Origin: Catenulispora pinistramenti
Lineage (GTDB): Bacteria > Actinomycetota > Actinomycetes > Streptomycetales > Catenulisporaceae
NCBI RefSeq assembly: GCF_018274385.1
Contig: NZ_JAAFYZ010000008.1
Location: forward strand, 1 to 64,000
DNA: 64,000 nucleotides
Direction: 5' to 3'
Shown: one piece after another, positions 55,500 through 63,770 of the stretch
Layout of the letters: each line of letters begins with the position of its first letter
Position numbering within the stretch: position 1 is the first letter of the stretch
The notes under the pieces: model-generated
Told to the model about the DNA's origin: nothing
Seen by the model: the letters and a program-made list of their open reading frames with translations, nothing else
The model's database searches: none
Position numbers and translations under genes: made by a program

Positions 55500-55590
55500 G
55501 ATCTGTGCTCGAGATCTGCGCTCGAGATCTGTGCCCGGGATCTGTGTCTGAGATCTGTGTCTGAGATCTGTGCCCGGGATCTGTGTCCGG
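55500..55590 (+). repeat. Seven 13-bp tandem repeats
   Basis: Consensus GATCTGTGYYYGR. Units start at 55500, 55513, 55526, 55539, 55552, 55565 and 55578. The second unit has GATCTGCG. Units 4 and 5 are identical, as are 3 and 6. The period is not a multiple of three, and no gene covers the array. Confidence 0.95.
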
Positions 55591-55611
55591 CGGGGCTTAA
55601 GTGAAGAACGC

Positions 55612-55770
55612 ATGTGGGGATTCGAGTGGGCCTCGAGCGGAGTCGCGGGGCCGGTGGGTGATGCGCTCGCGCGGGTCCCCGACCGGTGCGGCGTGCCGGT
55701 TGTCCACTACAACCTGCGGACTCGCCCGCCGGACCGCCGCCACCCGGGAGCGGGTGGGGCGCGGCTGTGA
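55612..55770 (+). CDS. Small hypothetical ORF (uncertain)
   Basis: 52 residues from ATG 55612 (M-W-G-F-E-W-A-S-S-G-V-A-G). Third codon positions are about 85 percent G or C, but a second overlapping frame (55601-55810) is equally GC-rich and the ribosome site (GAAG) is weak. No family recognised. A strong terminator 39 bases downstream supports some plus-strand transcript here. Confidence 0.35.
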   Translation: MWGFEWASSGVAGPVGDALARVPDRCGVPVVHYNLRTRPPDRRHPGAGGARL

Positions 55771-55808
55771 CATCGCAGGCAACGGGGCGGAGCCGTTAGA
55801 AGAAAAGT

Positions 55809-55843
55809 GAAGACCCCCGCCGGGGGGGAGAGCGGGGGTCTTC
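55809..55843 (+). terminator. Intrinsic terminator
   Basis: GAAGACCCCCGC (55809-55820) and GCGGGGGTCTTC (55832-55843) with an 11-base loop. It must end a plus-strand transcript from the small ORF/repeat region, or a minus-strand one; no larger gene ends here. Confidence 0.85.
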
Positions 55844-56089
55844 TCCACGACCAGGCTCGGGGGGGAGGAGCCGGGCCGTGGTAGCACGGTCGCGAACGAT
55901 CCGTGACTTCCATGGTGTACCCGAGGCTCGCAGAATGCAAACCCCACCCTCATCCATTACGCCGAATGACTGAAGAGGTGGCCTCGACCGGGCGCAACTG
56001 CGCTTCAAAGCCGTCACTGAGGGCGCATCTGGGGGCGCATCTGAAGCCGCGTCGGCGTAGGCGCTACCAACGACGCTATCCTCGATTGT

Positions 56090-56935
56090 GTGGATGAGCA
56101 TGCGGACGCACGTGCGGATGGCGCGGGCCGTCCGGCGGCCTTCTTCGACCTGGACAAGACGATCATCGCCAAGTCCTCCACCCTGGCCTTCGGCCGGTCG
56201 TTCTACAACGGCGGCCTGATCAACCGGCGCACTGTACTGCGGACGGCGTATGCCCAGTTCGTCTATCTGGCCGGCGGCGCGGACCACGACCAGATGGAGC
56301 GGATGCGGCAGTTCCTGTCCGCGATGGCCACCGGCTGGGACGTCGAACAGGTCAAGGAGATCGTCGGCGAGACCCTGTACGACCTGATCGATCCGCTGAT
56401 CTACTCCGAGGCCGCGGCGCTGATCGCCGAGCACAAGGCCGCGGGGCGGGACGTGGTGATCGTCTCCACCTCCGGGTCGGAGGTCGTGGAGCCGATCGCC
56501 GAGATGCTGGGCGCGGACCTGGCGATCGGCACGCGGATGGCGGTCGGCGAGGACGGCAAGTACAGCGGCGAGATCGAGTTCTACGCCTACGCCGAGAACA
56601 AGGCCAAGGCGATCATGGAACTGGCCGCCGAGCGCGGCTACGACCTGAAGCGGTCCTTCGCTTACAGCGATTCGGCGACTGACATCCCGATGCTGGAGTC
56701 GGTGGGCCACCCCTACGCCGTCAACCCCGACCGGGCCCTGCGCAAGGAAGCCACCGTCCGGGAGTGGCCGATCCTGGTCTTCGACAAGCCGGTGGCGCTG
56801 CGCTCCCGGGTCGGCGAGCTGGCGGCCAAGCCCGCGGTGTCCGGGACCGCTCTCGGCCTCGCTCTGGCCACCGCAGGGACCATCTGGTGGCTGGGCACCC
56901 GAGGCCGCCGCCGACGGCGCTACGACTTCGACTGA
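56090..56935 (+). CDS. HAD-IB family phosphatase (SerB-like)
   Basis: 281 residues. HAD motifs are visible: motif I F-F-D-L-D-K-T-I (about 18-25), motif II V-S-T-S-G-S, and motif III/IV A-Y-S-D-S-A-T-D. A C-terminal hydrophobic segment (A-L-G-L-A-L-A-T-A-G-T-I-W-W-L) followed by Arg/Tyr suggests membrane association. Relatives beside Ssd/Tad loci in actinobacteria are annotated as phosphoserine-phosphatase-like; the true substrate is unknown. GTG 56090 has no ribosome site, and GCTATCCT just upstream could be a -10 box, so the mRNA may be leaderless. Confidence 0.9.
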   Translation: MDEHADARADGAGRPAAFFDLDKTIIAKSSTLAFGRSFYNGGLINRRTVLRTAYAQFVYLAGGADHDQMERMRQFLSAMATGWDVEQVKEIVGETLYDLIDPLIYSEAAALIAEHKAAGRDVVIVSTSGSEVVEPIAEMLGADLAIGTRMAVGEDGKYSGEIEFYAYAENKAKAIMELAAERGYDLKRSFAYSDSATDIPMLESVGHPYAVNPDRALRKEATVREWPILVFDKPVALRSRVGELAAKPAVSGTALGLALATAGTIWWLGTRGRRRRRYDFD

Positions 56936-56939
56936 GCCC

Positions 56940-57986
56940 TCAGCGAGGTGTCGGGGGACGGCCGGACCCGGTGTCCCGGTGCGGAACCGGGTCCGTCCGG
57001 TGGTCGTGCACTGATCGCACCACGACCAGCCGGTCGGTGAGCTGGATGGTGCCGATCGCCACATCGTCGTAGCGCATGGTCCGCGACCCGCGGATGACCG
57101 CGAGCACCGGCTCCTTGACCGCTCTGGGCTCCTTGCCGACGTCGCGGGAGTCCGCGGGCCGGTCCAACAGTTCCAGGCCGTCTCCGTAGGACAGCAGGTC
57201 CTGGACGACCTGGCTGACCTTGGGACTGATGGTGGCGACGCCGAGCAGCTGCCCGGCGGTGTCGGAGGTGGTGACCACCGAGGTGGCGCCGCTCTCGCGC
57301 AGCAGCGGGGCGTTCTCCGCCTCGCGGACCGAGGCCACGATGGTGGCCCGCCGGGTGAGCCGGCGCACGGTCAGCGTGGCCAGTACCGCGGTGTCGTCCC
57401 GTTCCGCGCTGATCACCACGTGCCGGGCCTTAGTGATCTCCGCGCGCTCCAGCACCTCGCTGCGGCTGCCGTCGCCGACCACGCCGACCAGGCCGCGCCG
57501 GTTGGCCTCGGCGATCCGGGCCGGATCGGTGTCGACCACCACGATCGAGTCCGGGGAATGGCCGTTCTTCAGCAGTGTCTGCACCGCGGAGCTGCCCTTG
57601 GTGCCGTAGCCCACCACGACCGTGTGATCCCGCACCTTCGACCTCCACCTGTCCTGCCGCCATACGTTGCGGGTCCGCTCGGTGAGCACTTCCAGAGTCG
57701 TGCCGACCAACACCAGCAGGAACATGACACGCAGCGGCGTCACGACGAGGGTGTTGACCAACCGGGCCGAGTCGCTGACCGGCACCACGTCGCCGTAGCC
57801 GGTGGTGGAAAGGGTGACCGTGGCGTAGTAGAAGGCTGTGAGCCAGCCGATCGGCTTCCCGGAGGAATCCCGGTAGCCGTTCCGCCCGAGGTAGACGATC
57901 ACCGCCGAGAGCACCAGGATCGCCAGCGCCAGCAGCACCCGCTTGAGCACCGCCCACAGCGGGCCCGGGACGGCGCGCGGCAGCAC
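56940..57986 (-). CDS. Two-TM potassium channel with TrkA-N (RCK) domain
   Basis: 348 residues from GTG 57986. TM1 (L-L-A-L-A-I-L-V-L-S-A-V-I-V-Y-L), the pore with selectivity filter T-T-G-Y-G-D, and TM2 (L-R-V-M-F-L-L-V-L-V-G-T-T-L) precede an RCK domain with V-V-V-G-Y-G-T-K-G (Rossmann) and V-V-D-T-D-P. A TrkA-C-like C-terminal region follows. No ATG or GTG with a ribosome site gives the extra residues between the MoeA stop and 57986, so the start is uncertain; a CTG near 58031 would give a more natural N-terminus. Confidence 0.88.
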   Translation of the reverse strand: MLPRAVPGPLWAVLKRVLLALAILVLSAVIVYLGRNGYRDSSGKPIGWLTAFYYATVTLSTTGYGDVVPVSDSARLVNTLVVTPLRVMFLLVLVGTTLEVLTERTRNVWRQDRWRSKVRDHTVVVGYGTKGSSAVQTLLKNGHSPDSIVVVDTDPARIAEANRRGLVGVVGDGSRSEVLERAEITKARHVVISAERDDTAVLATLTVRRLTRRATIVASVREAENAPLLRESGATSVVTTSDTAGQLLGVATISPKVSQVVQDLLSYGDGLELLDRPADSRDVGKEPRAVKEPVLAVIRGSRTMRYDDVAIGTIQLTDRLVVVRSVHDHRTDPVPHRDTGSGRPPTPR

Positions 57987-58027
57987 GATCGCCGGGCGGA
58001 ACGGCGCGGCGTACGTGGTGTGCTCGC

Positions 58028-59302
58028 TCAGACCGTCAGCACCTCCACCCGCTGCCCGGCGCCGAGGGCGACCACCCCTCCTCCCGGCGGTACGACGGCC
58101 AGTCCGTCGGCCAGCGCCAGTCCGCGCAGCATCGCCGGGCCGGTGAACCGCAGGGGGAGCACGGAGGCGTCGGTGACGGAGACGGGCACGAGTCGAGTGT
58201 CTGTCGGGTGAGTGCCGACGGCATCTCCGAGCGACAGGAAGTGTGACGTGTCCGGCAGCCCGGACAGCCGGCGCAGCAGCGGCCGCACCACCGTGACGAA
58301 GCCGGCCACGGCGGCCAGCGGGTTGCCGGGCAGCCCGGCGACGAACCGGCGGTGCTGTCGGCTGCCGCCGTACTGCGCGAGCAGCATCGGATGTCCGGGC
58401 CGGACCGTGACCCCGTCGACGACCAGCCGCGCGCCCAGGTCGGCCAGCACCCGGTGCACGTGGTCCACCGGGCCGCGCGCCGTCCCGCCGGTGGTGATCA
58501 CCAGGTCGGCCGGGGAGGACGCGATGACGGCGAGCAGGTCGCGGGGGTCGTCGGCGACCCGGCTCACCGTCACCTCGACCCCGAGGGCTTCGAGCCAGGC
58601 GGTGAACATCGGGCCGAGCGCGTCCCGGATCCGGGCGCCGTCGGGCAGGCCGGACCCGGCCAGCTCGTCGCCGATGACGACGAGCGCGACCCGCGGGCGT
58701 TCGTGGACCGGCAGGTCGTCGTAGCCGGCGGCGGCGGCCAGGCCCAGGACCGCGGGGGTGACGCGGGTCCCGGCTGACAGCAGTGTCTCGCCGCGGCGCG
58801 ACTCCTGGCCCTGCGGTCGGATGTCGGTCCCTATGGGCAGTCCCAACTCGGTGCCGCGCGGGGTGCGCGTCGCGGTGGCGTTGTTGGCGACCGCCGCATA
58901 AGAGCGCTGCGGTGCGGCGACCGGGGCCGCGTGGTCGTGGGCCTCGGAGTTCTCGGCCACGTGGAGCCAGCCGTGCGCGTCGACGAACCCGCGTTCGCGG
59001 CGCAGAACCGCCTCCGCCCCGGAGGGCACCCGCGCCCCGGTGGCGATCTCGACCGCCTCGCCGTCGTCGAGCCGGCTCGGCTCCTGGCCGGCCAGCACCC
59101 GGCCGGTGACCTTCCAAGCCGCCGGGCCGGCGACCGCCCAGCCGTCCATCGCGGAGGTCGCGAACGGCGGCAGGTCGACCAGCGCGGACAGCGATTCGGC
59201 CAGCACCATGCCGCGGGCCTGGCCCATCGGCACGCGGGCGGCGGGCAGGGGGATCGCCACGGTGCCGGCGATCTTGCGAGCCTCGGCCCAGGACGTGCTC
59301 AC
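58028..59302 (-). CDS. moeA: Molybdopterin molybdotransferase (MoeA)
   Basis: 424 residues from GTG 59302, which overlaps the stop of the MobA-like gene. The signatures are present: S-A-M-D-G-W-A-V, A-T-G-A-R-V-P-S-G-A-E-A-V, and T-T-G-G-T-A-R-G-P-V-D-H-V in the MoeA/MogA-like domain. The A-G-L-P-G-N-P-L-A-A motif follows. It inserts molybdenum into molybdopterin-AMP. A linker of about 40 residues around G-T-D-I-R-P-Q-G-Q is typical. It forms an operon with MobA; the two together suggest an active Mo-cofactor pathway. Confidence 0.94.
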   Translation of the reverse strand: MSTSWAEARKIAGTVAIPLPAARVPMGQARGMVLAESLSALVDLPPFATSAMDGWAVAGPAAWKVTGRVLAGQEPSRLDDGEAVEIATGARVPSGAEAVLRRERGFVDAHGWLHVAENSEAHDHAAPVAAPQRSYAAVANNATATRTPRGTELGLPIGTDIRPQGQESRRGETLLSAGTRVTPAVLGLAAAAGYDDLPVHERPRVALVVIGDELAGSGLPDGARIRDALGPMFTAWLEALGVEVTVSRVADDPRDLLAVIASSPADLVITTGGTARGPVDHVHRVLADLGARLVVDGVTVRPGHPMLLAQYGGSRQHRRFVAGLPGNPLAAVAGFVTVVRPLLRRLSGLPDTSHFLSLGDAVGTHPTDTRLVPVSVTDASVLPLRFTGPAMLRGLALADGLAVVPPGGGVVALGAGQRVEVLTV

Positions 59303-60369
59303 CGGCCGCCGGATCCCGTCGAGTCGCCGGCCGGGCTGTCGGCCGCGGCACTGGCCGTGGCACCAGTCGCGCCACCGACCGCGCCACCGGCGGAGGCGTC
59401 GCGGGTGGCGGCCGGGGTCCCGGCCACCGAGCCGCCGACCGTCCCGGCCACCGGGCCGCCGCGACCCGGCCCGGCCGCCGTGCCGGTCGCCGGATCCCAG
59501 GCCTGAGCCAGGGCGCTGAGCTTGGCGATCGGCCCGTCCAGGGCCCCGCGCCCGCCGTCGGTGGAGCTGCGCAACCCGATCGCGTACCCGGCCAGGAACG
59601 TGGTCAGCGGCGCCGCCGGTCGCAGCACATTGTGGGCGGCGACCCCGGCCAGACCGAGGATCGCGTCCAGGTCGGCGTCGGTGAGTTCGTGCCCGGTCAG
59701 CCCGAGTTCGGCCGCGGCGGCGGCGCACCAGTCGGCGAGCTGCTTCTTGTCGTCCATGTCCTCCATCTTCGCCTTTGTCGCGAGTCGTGTCGCGACCAGT
59801 GCGCGGGCCGCGTGAACGGCGTCCCATGTGTCGCAGTCCGTAGTCGCTCCCCGCGTGTCCGGGATACGGGTCACTTCCAGCGTATTGAGGACCGAGAACA
59901 GCCGCGCGCCCCGGAGTTCTGGGAGGGCCTCCAATGCCGCCGCCAGTTTGTTACGCCGATACAGCGCGGCCAGCAATTGGTCCTTGCCTCGGGCGTCGGT
60001 GTAGAGCACTGCGTCGGCGGTCAATGAGCGCCGCAGGACCGTGACGGCCTCCGCGTCCAGGAACGGCAGGTCGGCGGCGAAGACCGCGACGAGGCCGGCC
60101 GAACCGACGGTCAGCCCGGCGGCCAGCGCCGGGACCGGCCCTCCGCCGGGCGGGTACTCGCGGGTGAACACGACCGCACGGCTCACCTGCCGGGGCGGAC
60201 CCACGACCGCCACCGACGCCGCGTCCCGGCACGCGGCCAGCACCCGGTCGAGCAGGCTGACCCCGCCGACCTCCAGCGCGGGTTTGTCCGCCCCGCCCAG
60301 CCGGCGCGCGCCGCCGCCGGCCAGGACGATCACGTCGAAGGGTTCGCCGACTCCGCCGGGGAGGTCCAT
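59299..60369 (-). CDS. MobA-like NTP transferase fused to DUF6457
   Basis: 356 residues from ATG 60369 (an ATG four codons earlier is possible). The N-terminal half is a molybdenum cofactor guanylyltransferase-like domain: V-L-A-G-G-G-A-R-R-L-G-G-A-D-K-P, A-V-F-A-A-D-L-P-F-L, and D-T-W-D. The C-terminal half (from about 200; D-D-K-K-Q-L-A-D-W-C-A-A) is the DUF6457 domain and ends in an Ala/Gly/Thr-rich tail of about 65 residues. It probably transfers GMP (or another nucleotide) to molybdopterin. It is divergent from the acyl-CoA dehydrogenase operon. Confidence 0.88.
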   Translation of the reverse strand: MDLPGGVGEPFDVIVLAGGGARRLGGADKPALEVGGVSLLDRVLAACRDAASVAVVGPPRQVSRAVVFTREYPPGGGPVPALAAGLTVGSAGLVAVFAADLPFLDAEAVTVLRRSLTADAVLYTDARGKDQLLAALYRRNKLAAALEALPELRGARLFSVLNTLEVTRIPDTRGATTDCDTWDAVHAARALVATRLATKAKMEDMDDKKQLADWCAAAAAELGLTGHELTDADLDAILGLAGVAAHNVLRPAAPLTTFLAGYAIGLRSSTDGGRGALDGPIAKLSALAQAWDPATGTAAGPGRGGPVAGTVGGSVAGTPAATRDASAGGAVGGATGATASAAADSPAGDSTGSGGR

Positions 60370-60401
60370 GACAGCCACCATAACCGGGTGTGGCCATCCA
60401 G

Positions 60402-60415
60402 TAGAACGTGTTCTA
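60402..60415. promoter_or_regulatory. KstR-type operator
   Basis: TAGAACGTGTTCTA is a perfect 14-bp palindrome and fits the published KstR consensus TNNAACNNGTTNNA at every fixed position. It lies 107 bp upstream of the acyl-CoA dehydrogenase gene and overlaps a plausible -10 (TAATCT, 60414-60419). In mycobacteria and rhodococci KstR represses cholesterol-degradation genes. Confidence 0.75.
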
Positions 60416-60521
60416 ATCTGACGAGTGCTCAGATCGCGCTCGGGTCACCGCGGGCCTCCGGTCAGGGCGTTCAGCACTCGCCTGTCCAGCCGATCACGCC
60501 GAACGCGGGAGACGCCACCGC

Positions 60522-61730
60522 ATGCGCCCACCGGAACACCTGGCCTACACGCCGGCCCAACGAGCCCTGCGCGCCGAACTGAGGGCCTACTTCGCCGCGC
60601 TGGTCACCGAGGAGGTCCGCCGCGATCTGCGGCTGCCCGACACCGCCACGGACACCGCCCGTACCCTGCACCGCAAGCTCGGTGCGGACGGCTGGCTCGG
60701 CGTCGGATGGCCGAAGGAGTACGGCGGCCGCGGCCTGACGCCGGTGGAGCAGTTCATCTTCTTCGACGAGGCGGCGCGCACCGGCTGTCCGATGCCCTTG
60801 GTGGCGCTCAACACTGTGGGGCCGACGCTTATGCGTTTCGGCACGCAGGAACAGAAGGACTTGATTCTGCCGCGGATCCTCGCCGGGGAGATCGACGTCG
60901 CGGCCGGCTACTCCGAACCCGACGCCGGAACCGACCTGGCCAGCCTGACGACGCGCGCGGTGCGCACCGAGGACGGCAGCGCCTATGTGGTCAACGGCCA
61001 GAAGATCTTCACCACGCACGGAGACTCCGCGGAGTACGTCTGGCTCGCCTGCCGGACCGACCCGGAAGCCCCGAAGCACAAGGGCATCTCGATCCTGCTG
61101 GTCGACACCAGCGACCCCGGCTTCGAGGCGACGAAGATCCACACGATCGCCTCGCACTACACGACCGCCACGTACTACCGCGATGTACGGGTCCCGGTGA
61201 CGATGCGGATCGGCGCCGAGAACCAGGGCTGGAAGCTGATCACCACCCAGCTGAACCATGAGCGGGTGGCGTTGGCGGCGGTGGCCCAGGGCGTGATCCG
61301 GTCCTTCACGAAGGTGCAGAGCTGGGCCATGGCGACGCCTGCCGCGGACGGGAAGCGGGTCATAGACCTCCCCTGGGTGAAGACCACGCTGGCCCGCGCG
61401 CATGTCCGGATCAGCGGTCTGCGACTGCTCAATGGTCAGATGGTCGCGGCGCTGCAGAAAGACCAGACCGGGGGACACCTGTCCCCCGCGGATGCGTCCG
61501 CCGCAAAGGTGCACGGTACGGAAACGCATATAGAGGCGTTGGCGGAGTTGATCCAGGTACTCGGCGCGGCGGGAATCCTGAAAGCCGGCTCCCCCGGCGC
61601 ACTCCTCATGGGCGACCTCGAATTCCTTTACCGCTACGCGGTGACCAACACCTTCGGCGGCGGGGCCAATGAGATCCAGCGGGAGATCATCGCGATGACC
61701 GGGCTGGCGATGCCCAGGGTGCGGAGATAG
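60522..61730 (+). CDS. Acyl-CoA dehydrogenase (FadE29/ChsE2-like)
   Basis: 402 residues. The N-terminal helical, middle beta-barrel and C-terminal helical domains are recognisable: W-L-G-V-G-W-P-K-E-Y-G-G-R-G, A-A-G-Y-S-E-P-D-A-G-T-D-L-A-S-L, and the C-terminal N-T-F-G-G-G-A-N-E-I-Q-R-E-I. It would oxidise a CoA thioester with FAD. Operon context (second acyl-CoA dehydrogenase, MaoC-like and DUF35 proteins, KstR operator) points to the heteromeric ChsE1-ChsE2 type that acts on the steroid side chain. ATG 60522 has GGGAGA upstream. Confidence 0.9.
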   Translation: MRPPEHLAYTPAQRALRAELRAYFAALVTEEVRRDLRLPDTATDTARTLHRKLGADGWLGVGWPKEYGGRGLTPVEQFIFFDEAARTGCPMPLVALNTVGPTLMRFGTQEQKDLILPRILAGEIDVAAGYSEPDAGTDLASLTTRAVRTEDGSAYVVNGQKIFTTHGDSAEYVWLACRTDPEAPKHKGISILLVDTSDPGFEATKIHTIASHYTTATYYRDVRVPVTMRIGAENQGWKLITTQLNHERVALAAVAQGVIRSFTKVQSWAMATPAADGKRVIDLPWVKTTLARAHVRISGLRLLNGQMVAALQKDQTGGHLSPADASAAKVHGTETHIEALAELIQVLGAAGILKAGSPGALLMGDLEFLYRYAVTNTFGGGANEIQREIIAMTGLAMPRVRR

Positions 61731-61738
61731 GGAGAACT

Positions 61739-62275
61739 GTGGAGACCGATCCGCTGTACGAGACAGTGTCCGCGCACACCGCCGACCCGCCCTCCGAACC
61801 GGTGTCGGCCTGGGACCCGGTGAACCAGCCGATGATCCGGCACTGGTGCGACGCGATGGGCGACGAGCTGCCGATCTACACCGACGCGGCGGCGGCCCGC
61901 GCGGCCGGTCATCCCGACGTGGTCGCGCCCCCGGCGTCGTTGCAAGCCTGGACGATGCCCGGGCTGCGGATGCGCGGGGCCGAGGACGGGTCCACCCGGG
62001 CCCAGGCCACGCTGGTCAAGGCCGGCTACCTGGCGGTGGTGGCGACGGACTGTCAGCAGACGTACCACCGGTACCTCACCGTCGGGGACCACCTCTACGC
62101 CACTACGCGGCTGGACTCGGTGTCGCCGCGGAAGAAGACGGCGCTCGGCGAGGGCTACTTCCTCACCTCGATCACCGAGTACCGCGACCAGCACGGCGAG
62201 CTGGTCGGCGAGATGTTGTTCCGGACGCTGTGGTTCAAACCCGCGCGGGCGCAAGACACGGGAGCCCAGGCATGA
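61739..62275 (+). CDS. MaoC-like/FAS1-like dehydratase-domain protein (ChsH2 N-half-like)
   Basis: 178 residues with a hot-dog fold of the MaoC N-terminal type: M-I-R-H-W-C-D-A-M-G-D, then N-terminal-type segments P-D-V-V-A-P-P-A-S-L-Q-A-W, and the end E-M-L-F-R-T-L-W-F-K-P. It resembles the N-terminal half of ChsH2, which pairs with ChsH1 to hydrate steroid enoyl-CoA. GTG 61739 follows the dehydrogenase by eight bases. The stop overlaps the DUF35 start (ATGA). In M. tuberculosis the two are one protein; here they are separate. Confidence 0.85.
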   Translation: METDPLYETVSAHTADPPSEPVSAWDPVNQPMIRHWCDAMGDELPIYTDAAAARAAGHPDVVAPPASLQAWTMPGLRMRGAEDGSTRAQATLVKAGYLAVVATDCQQTYHRYLTVGDHLYATTRLDSVSPRKKTALGEGYFLTSITEYRDQHGELVGEMLFRTLWFKPARAQDTGAQA

Positions 62276-62682
62276 CGCGTCCCCAGCCGGTCATCGGCCG
62301 CGACAACGCCTACTACTGGGAGGGCGTAGCCAAGGGCGCCGTGCTCATCCAGAAATGCACAGCCTGTGGATCGCTCCGGCATCCTCCGTCTCCGATGTGT
62401 CCGGAGTGCCAGTCTCTGGACTGGACGACGGTGAAGGCAACCGGGCACGCCACGTTGCACAGCTACACCATCTGCCATCACCCTCTTCCTCCTTGGGAAG
62501 AGGGCCCCTATGCGGTCGTCCTTATAGACCTGGAGATCGAAGACAGCGACAGGCGGCCGCGCATCGTCTGCGGGGCGAAGGGCATCGCCAACGAGGACCT
62601 GCGGATCGAGATGCCGTTGAGTCTCGTCTTCGAGGACGGACTCGTCTTTGCCGGTCCCGCTCGAGAAGGTGGGGCGTCGTGA
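62272..62682 (+). CDS. DUF35 OB-fold zinc-ribbon protein (ChsH2 C-half-like)
   Basis: 136 residues. The zinc ribbon is K-C-T-A-C-G-S-L then M-C-P-E-C-Q (two C-x2-C pairs, about 28-45), followed by the OB-fold (Y-A-V-V-L-I-D-L-E-I, L-V-F-E-D-G). DUF35 proteins stabilise thiolases or hydratases; in ChsH2 the domain recruits the aldolase Ltp2. The two genes together (178 + 136 residues) are close to the length of fused mycobacterial ChsH2 (about 311). ATG 62272 has GGAG upstream. Confidence 0.9.
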   Translation: MTRPQPVIGRDNAYYWEGVAKGAVLIQKCTACGSLRHPPSPMCPECQSLDWTTVKATGHATLHSYTICHHPLPPWEEGPYAVVLIDLEIEDSDRRPRIVCGAKGIANEDLRIEMPLSLVFEDGLVFAGPAREGGAS

Positions 62683-63770
62683 CTGTCGTGGATCACTCTG
62701 TGGATGATGCGCTGGAAGCGGTGGGAGAGCTCTGTAGAGAGGTCTTCGGCGACCTCGACGTGGAGGCCTCGCGGAGTCCGTCCTACAGCAACGAAGCGGT
62801 GTCCGACGAGCACGATCGCCGCCTGTGGGGGATTCTGGCCGACACCGGCCTGCTCGCCGCTGTCCTCCCGGAGAGCGTCGGAGGCGGAGGCACCGGTGTG
62901 CCGGGCATGGTGCGCCTGCTCACCGATGCCGGTGCCGCGCTGGCCCGGCTGCCGCTCGTGGAGACGTTCGTCGCGGTCTCGGTGATCGGTGAGAAGAACC
63001 TGCCGGCGGTGTTGTCCGGCGAACTCGTCATCACCGCCGCGCTGGCCGAGCATCCGTCCACGATCGCCGTACCGCTGCGGCTGACCGGCCATCGGCTCAA
63101 CGGCATCACCCAGTTGGTGCCGTACCCGCTCAGCGCCGATCTGGTCCTCGTCCCGGCCCGCCGCGAGGACGGTAAGGAAGTGCTGGCGCTGGTCTCGTTG
63201 TCGACGGCACGCATCGGGGACCAGGTGACCACGACCGGCGAGCCGCTGGGCGTCCTGGAGTTCATCGACGCCGAGGTCATGGAGGTCTGCGAAGCGGTCG
63301 ACGAGGCCCGCGCACTCGCCGCGCTGTTCTCCTCGGCGATGCTCTGCGGGATCGCGGCGCGGGCCCTGGCCATGACCGCCGAGTACGTCAGCGGCCGGGT
63401 GCAGTTCGGCTACCCGTTGGCCACGTTCCAAGCCGTGGCGCTGCGTGCCGCGGACCGCTACATCGATTCCCGCGCTATGCAGGCGGCGTTGTGGGAAGCG
63501 GTACGTGCGGTCACAGAGCACGACATCTGCTCCCCTGGTGCCCGCTACACCGTGGCCACGGCCAAGATCTGGGCCGCCGACGGTGCGCGCCGGGTCGTCG
63601 GTTCCGCACAGCACCTGCACGGGGGCTTCGGTGTGGACATCACCTATCCCCTGCACAGGTACCACGCGTGGGCCCGCTACTGGGAGCTCTATGGGGGTTC
63701 TGCAGAGGCCTGGTCCGGCGACCTCGGCGAGCTGATCGCCGCCCACCCGCTAGAGGAGGACGACGCATGA
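62679..63770 (+). CDS. Acyl-CoA dehydrogenase (FadE28/ChsE1-like)
   Basis: 363 residues, shorter than the partner at 60522. The acyl-CoA dehydrogenase fold shows [14 protein letters not shown] at the N-terminus and [14 protein letters not shown], then [10 protein letters not shown] near the end. Like ChsE1 it looks specialised as one half of a heteromer. GTG 62679 overlaps the DUF35 stop (GTGA). The stop overlaps the next start (ATGA). Confidence 0.88.
   Translation: MTVVDHSVDDALEAVGELCREVFGDLDVEASRSPSYSNEAVSDEHDRRLWGILADTGLLAAVLPESVGGGGTGVPGMVRLLTDAGAALARLPLVETFVAVSVIGEKNLPAVLSGELVITAALAEHPSTIAVPLRLTGHRLNGITQLVPYPLSADLVLVPARREDGKEVLALVSLSTARIGDQVTTTGEPLGVLEFIDAEVMEVCEAVDEARALAALFSSAMLCGIAARALAMTAEYVSGRVQFGYPLATFQAVALRAADRYIDSRAMQAALWEAVRAVTEHDICSPGARYTVATAKIWAADGARRVVGSAQHLHGGFGVDITYPLHRYHAWARYWELYGGSAEAWSGDLGELIAAHPLEEDDA

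Larger units (their letters stand above)
55236..55611. other. Upstream region of the tad operon, DnaA box and repeats
   Basis: 376 bp without a supported gene. It contains a perfect DnaA box (TGTGGATAA, 55350-55358), a near match at about 55262, and seven 13-bp tandem repeats (55500-55590). Base composition is lower in GC than the flanking genes around 55375-55480. Confidence 0.6.

Noticed and set aside
55500-55590. CRISPR array
   Set aside because: The 13-bp units are directly adjacent with no spacers, and no cas genes are present.
55500-55590. Copy of E. coli-type oriC 13-mers
   Set aside because: The unit starts with GATCT and is 13 bp long, but it is not AT-rich, so it cannot act as a DNA-unwinding element of that kind. 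The iteron idea is kept only as a weak hypothesis.
57987-59387. Fusion of the potassium channel to an upstream 467-residue segment
   Set aside because: The upstream part is a shadow of moeA in another frame, Arg/Pro/Gly-rich and without domains.
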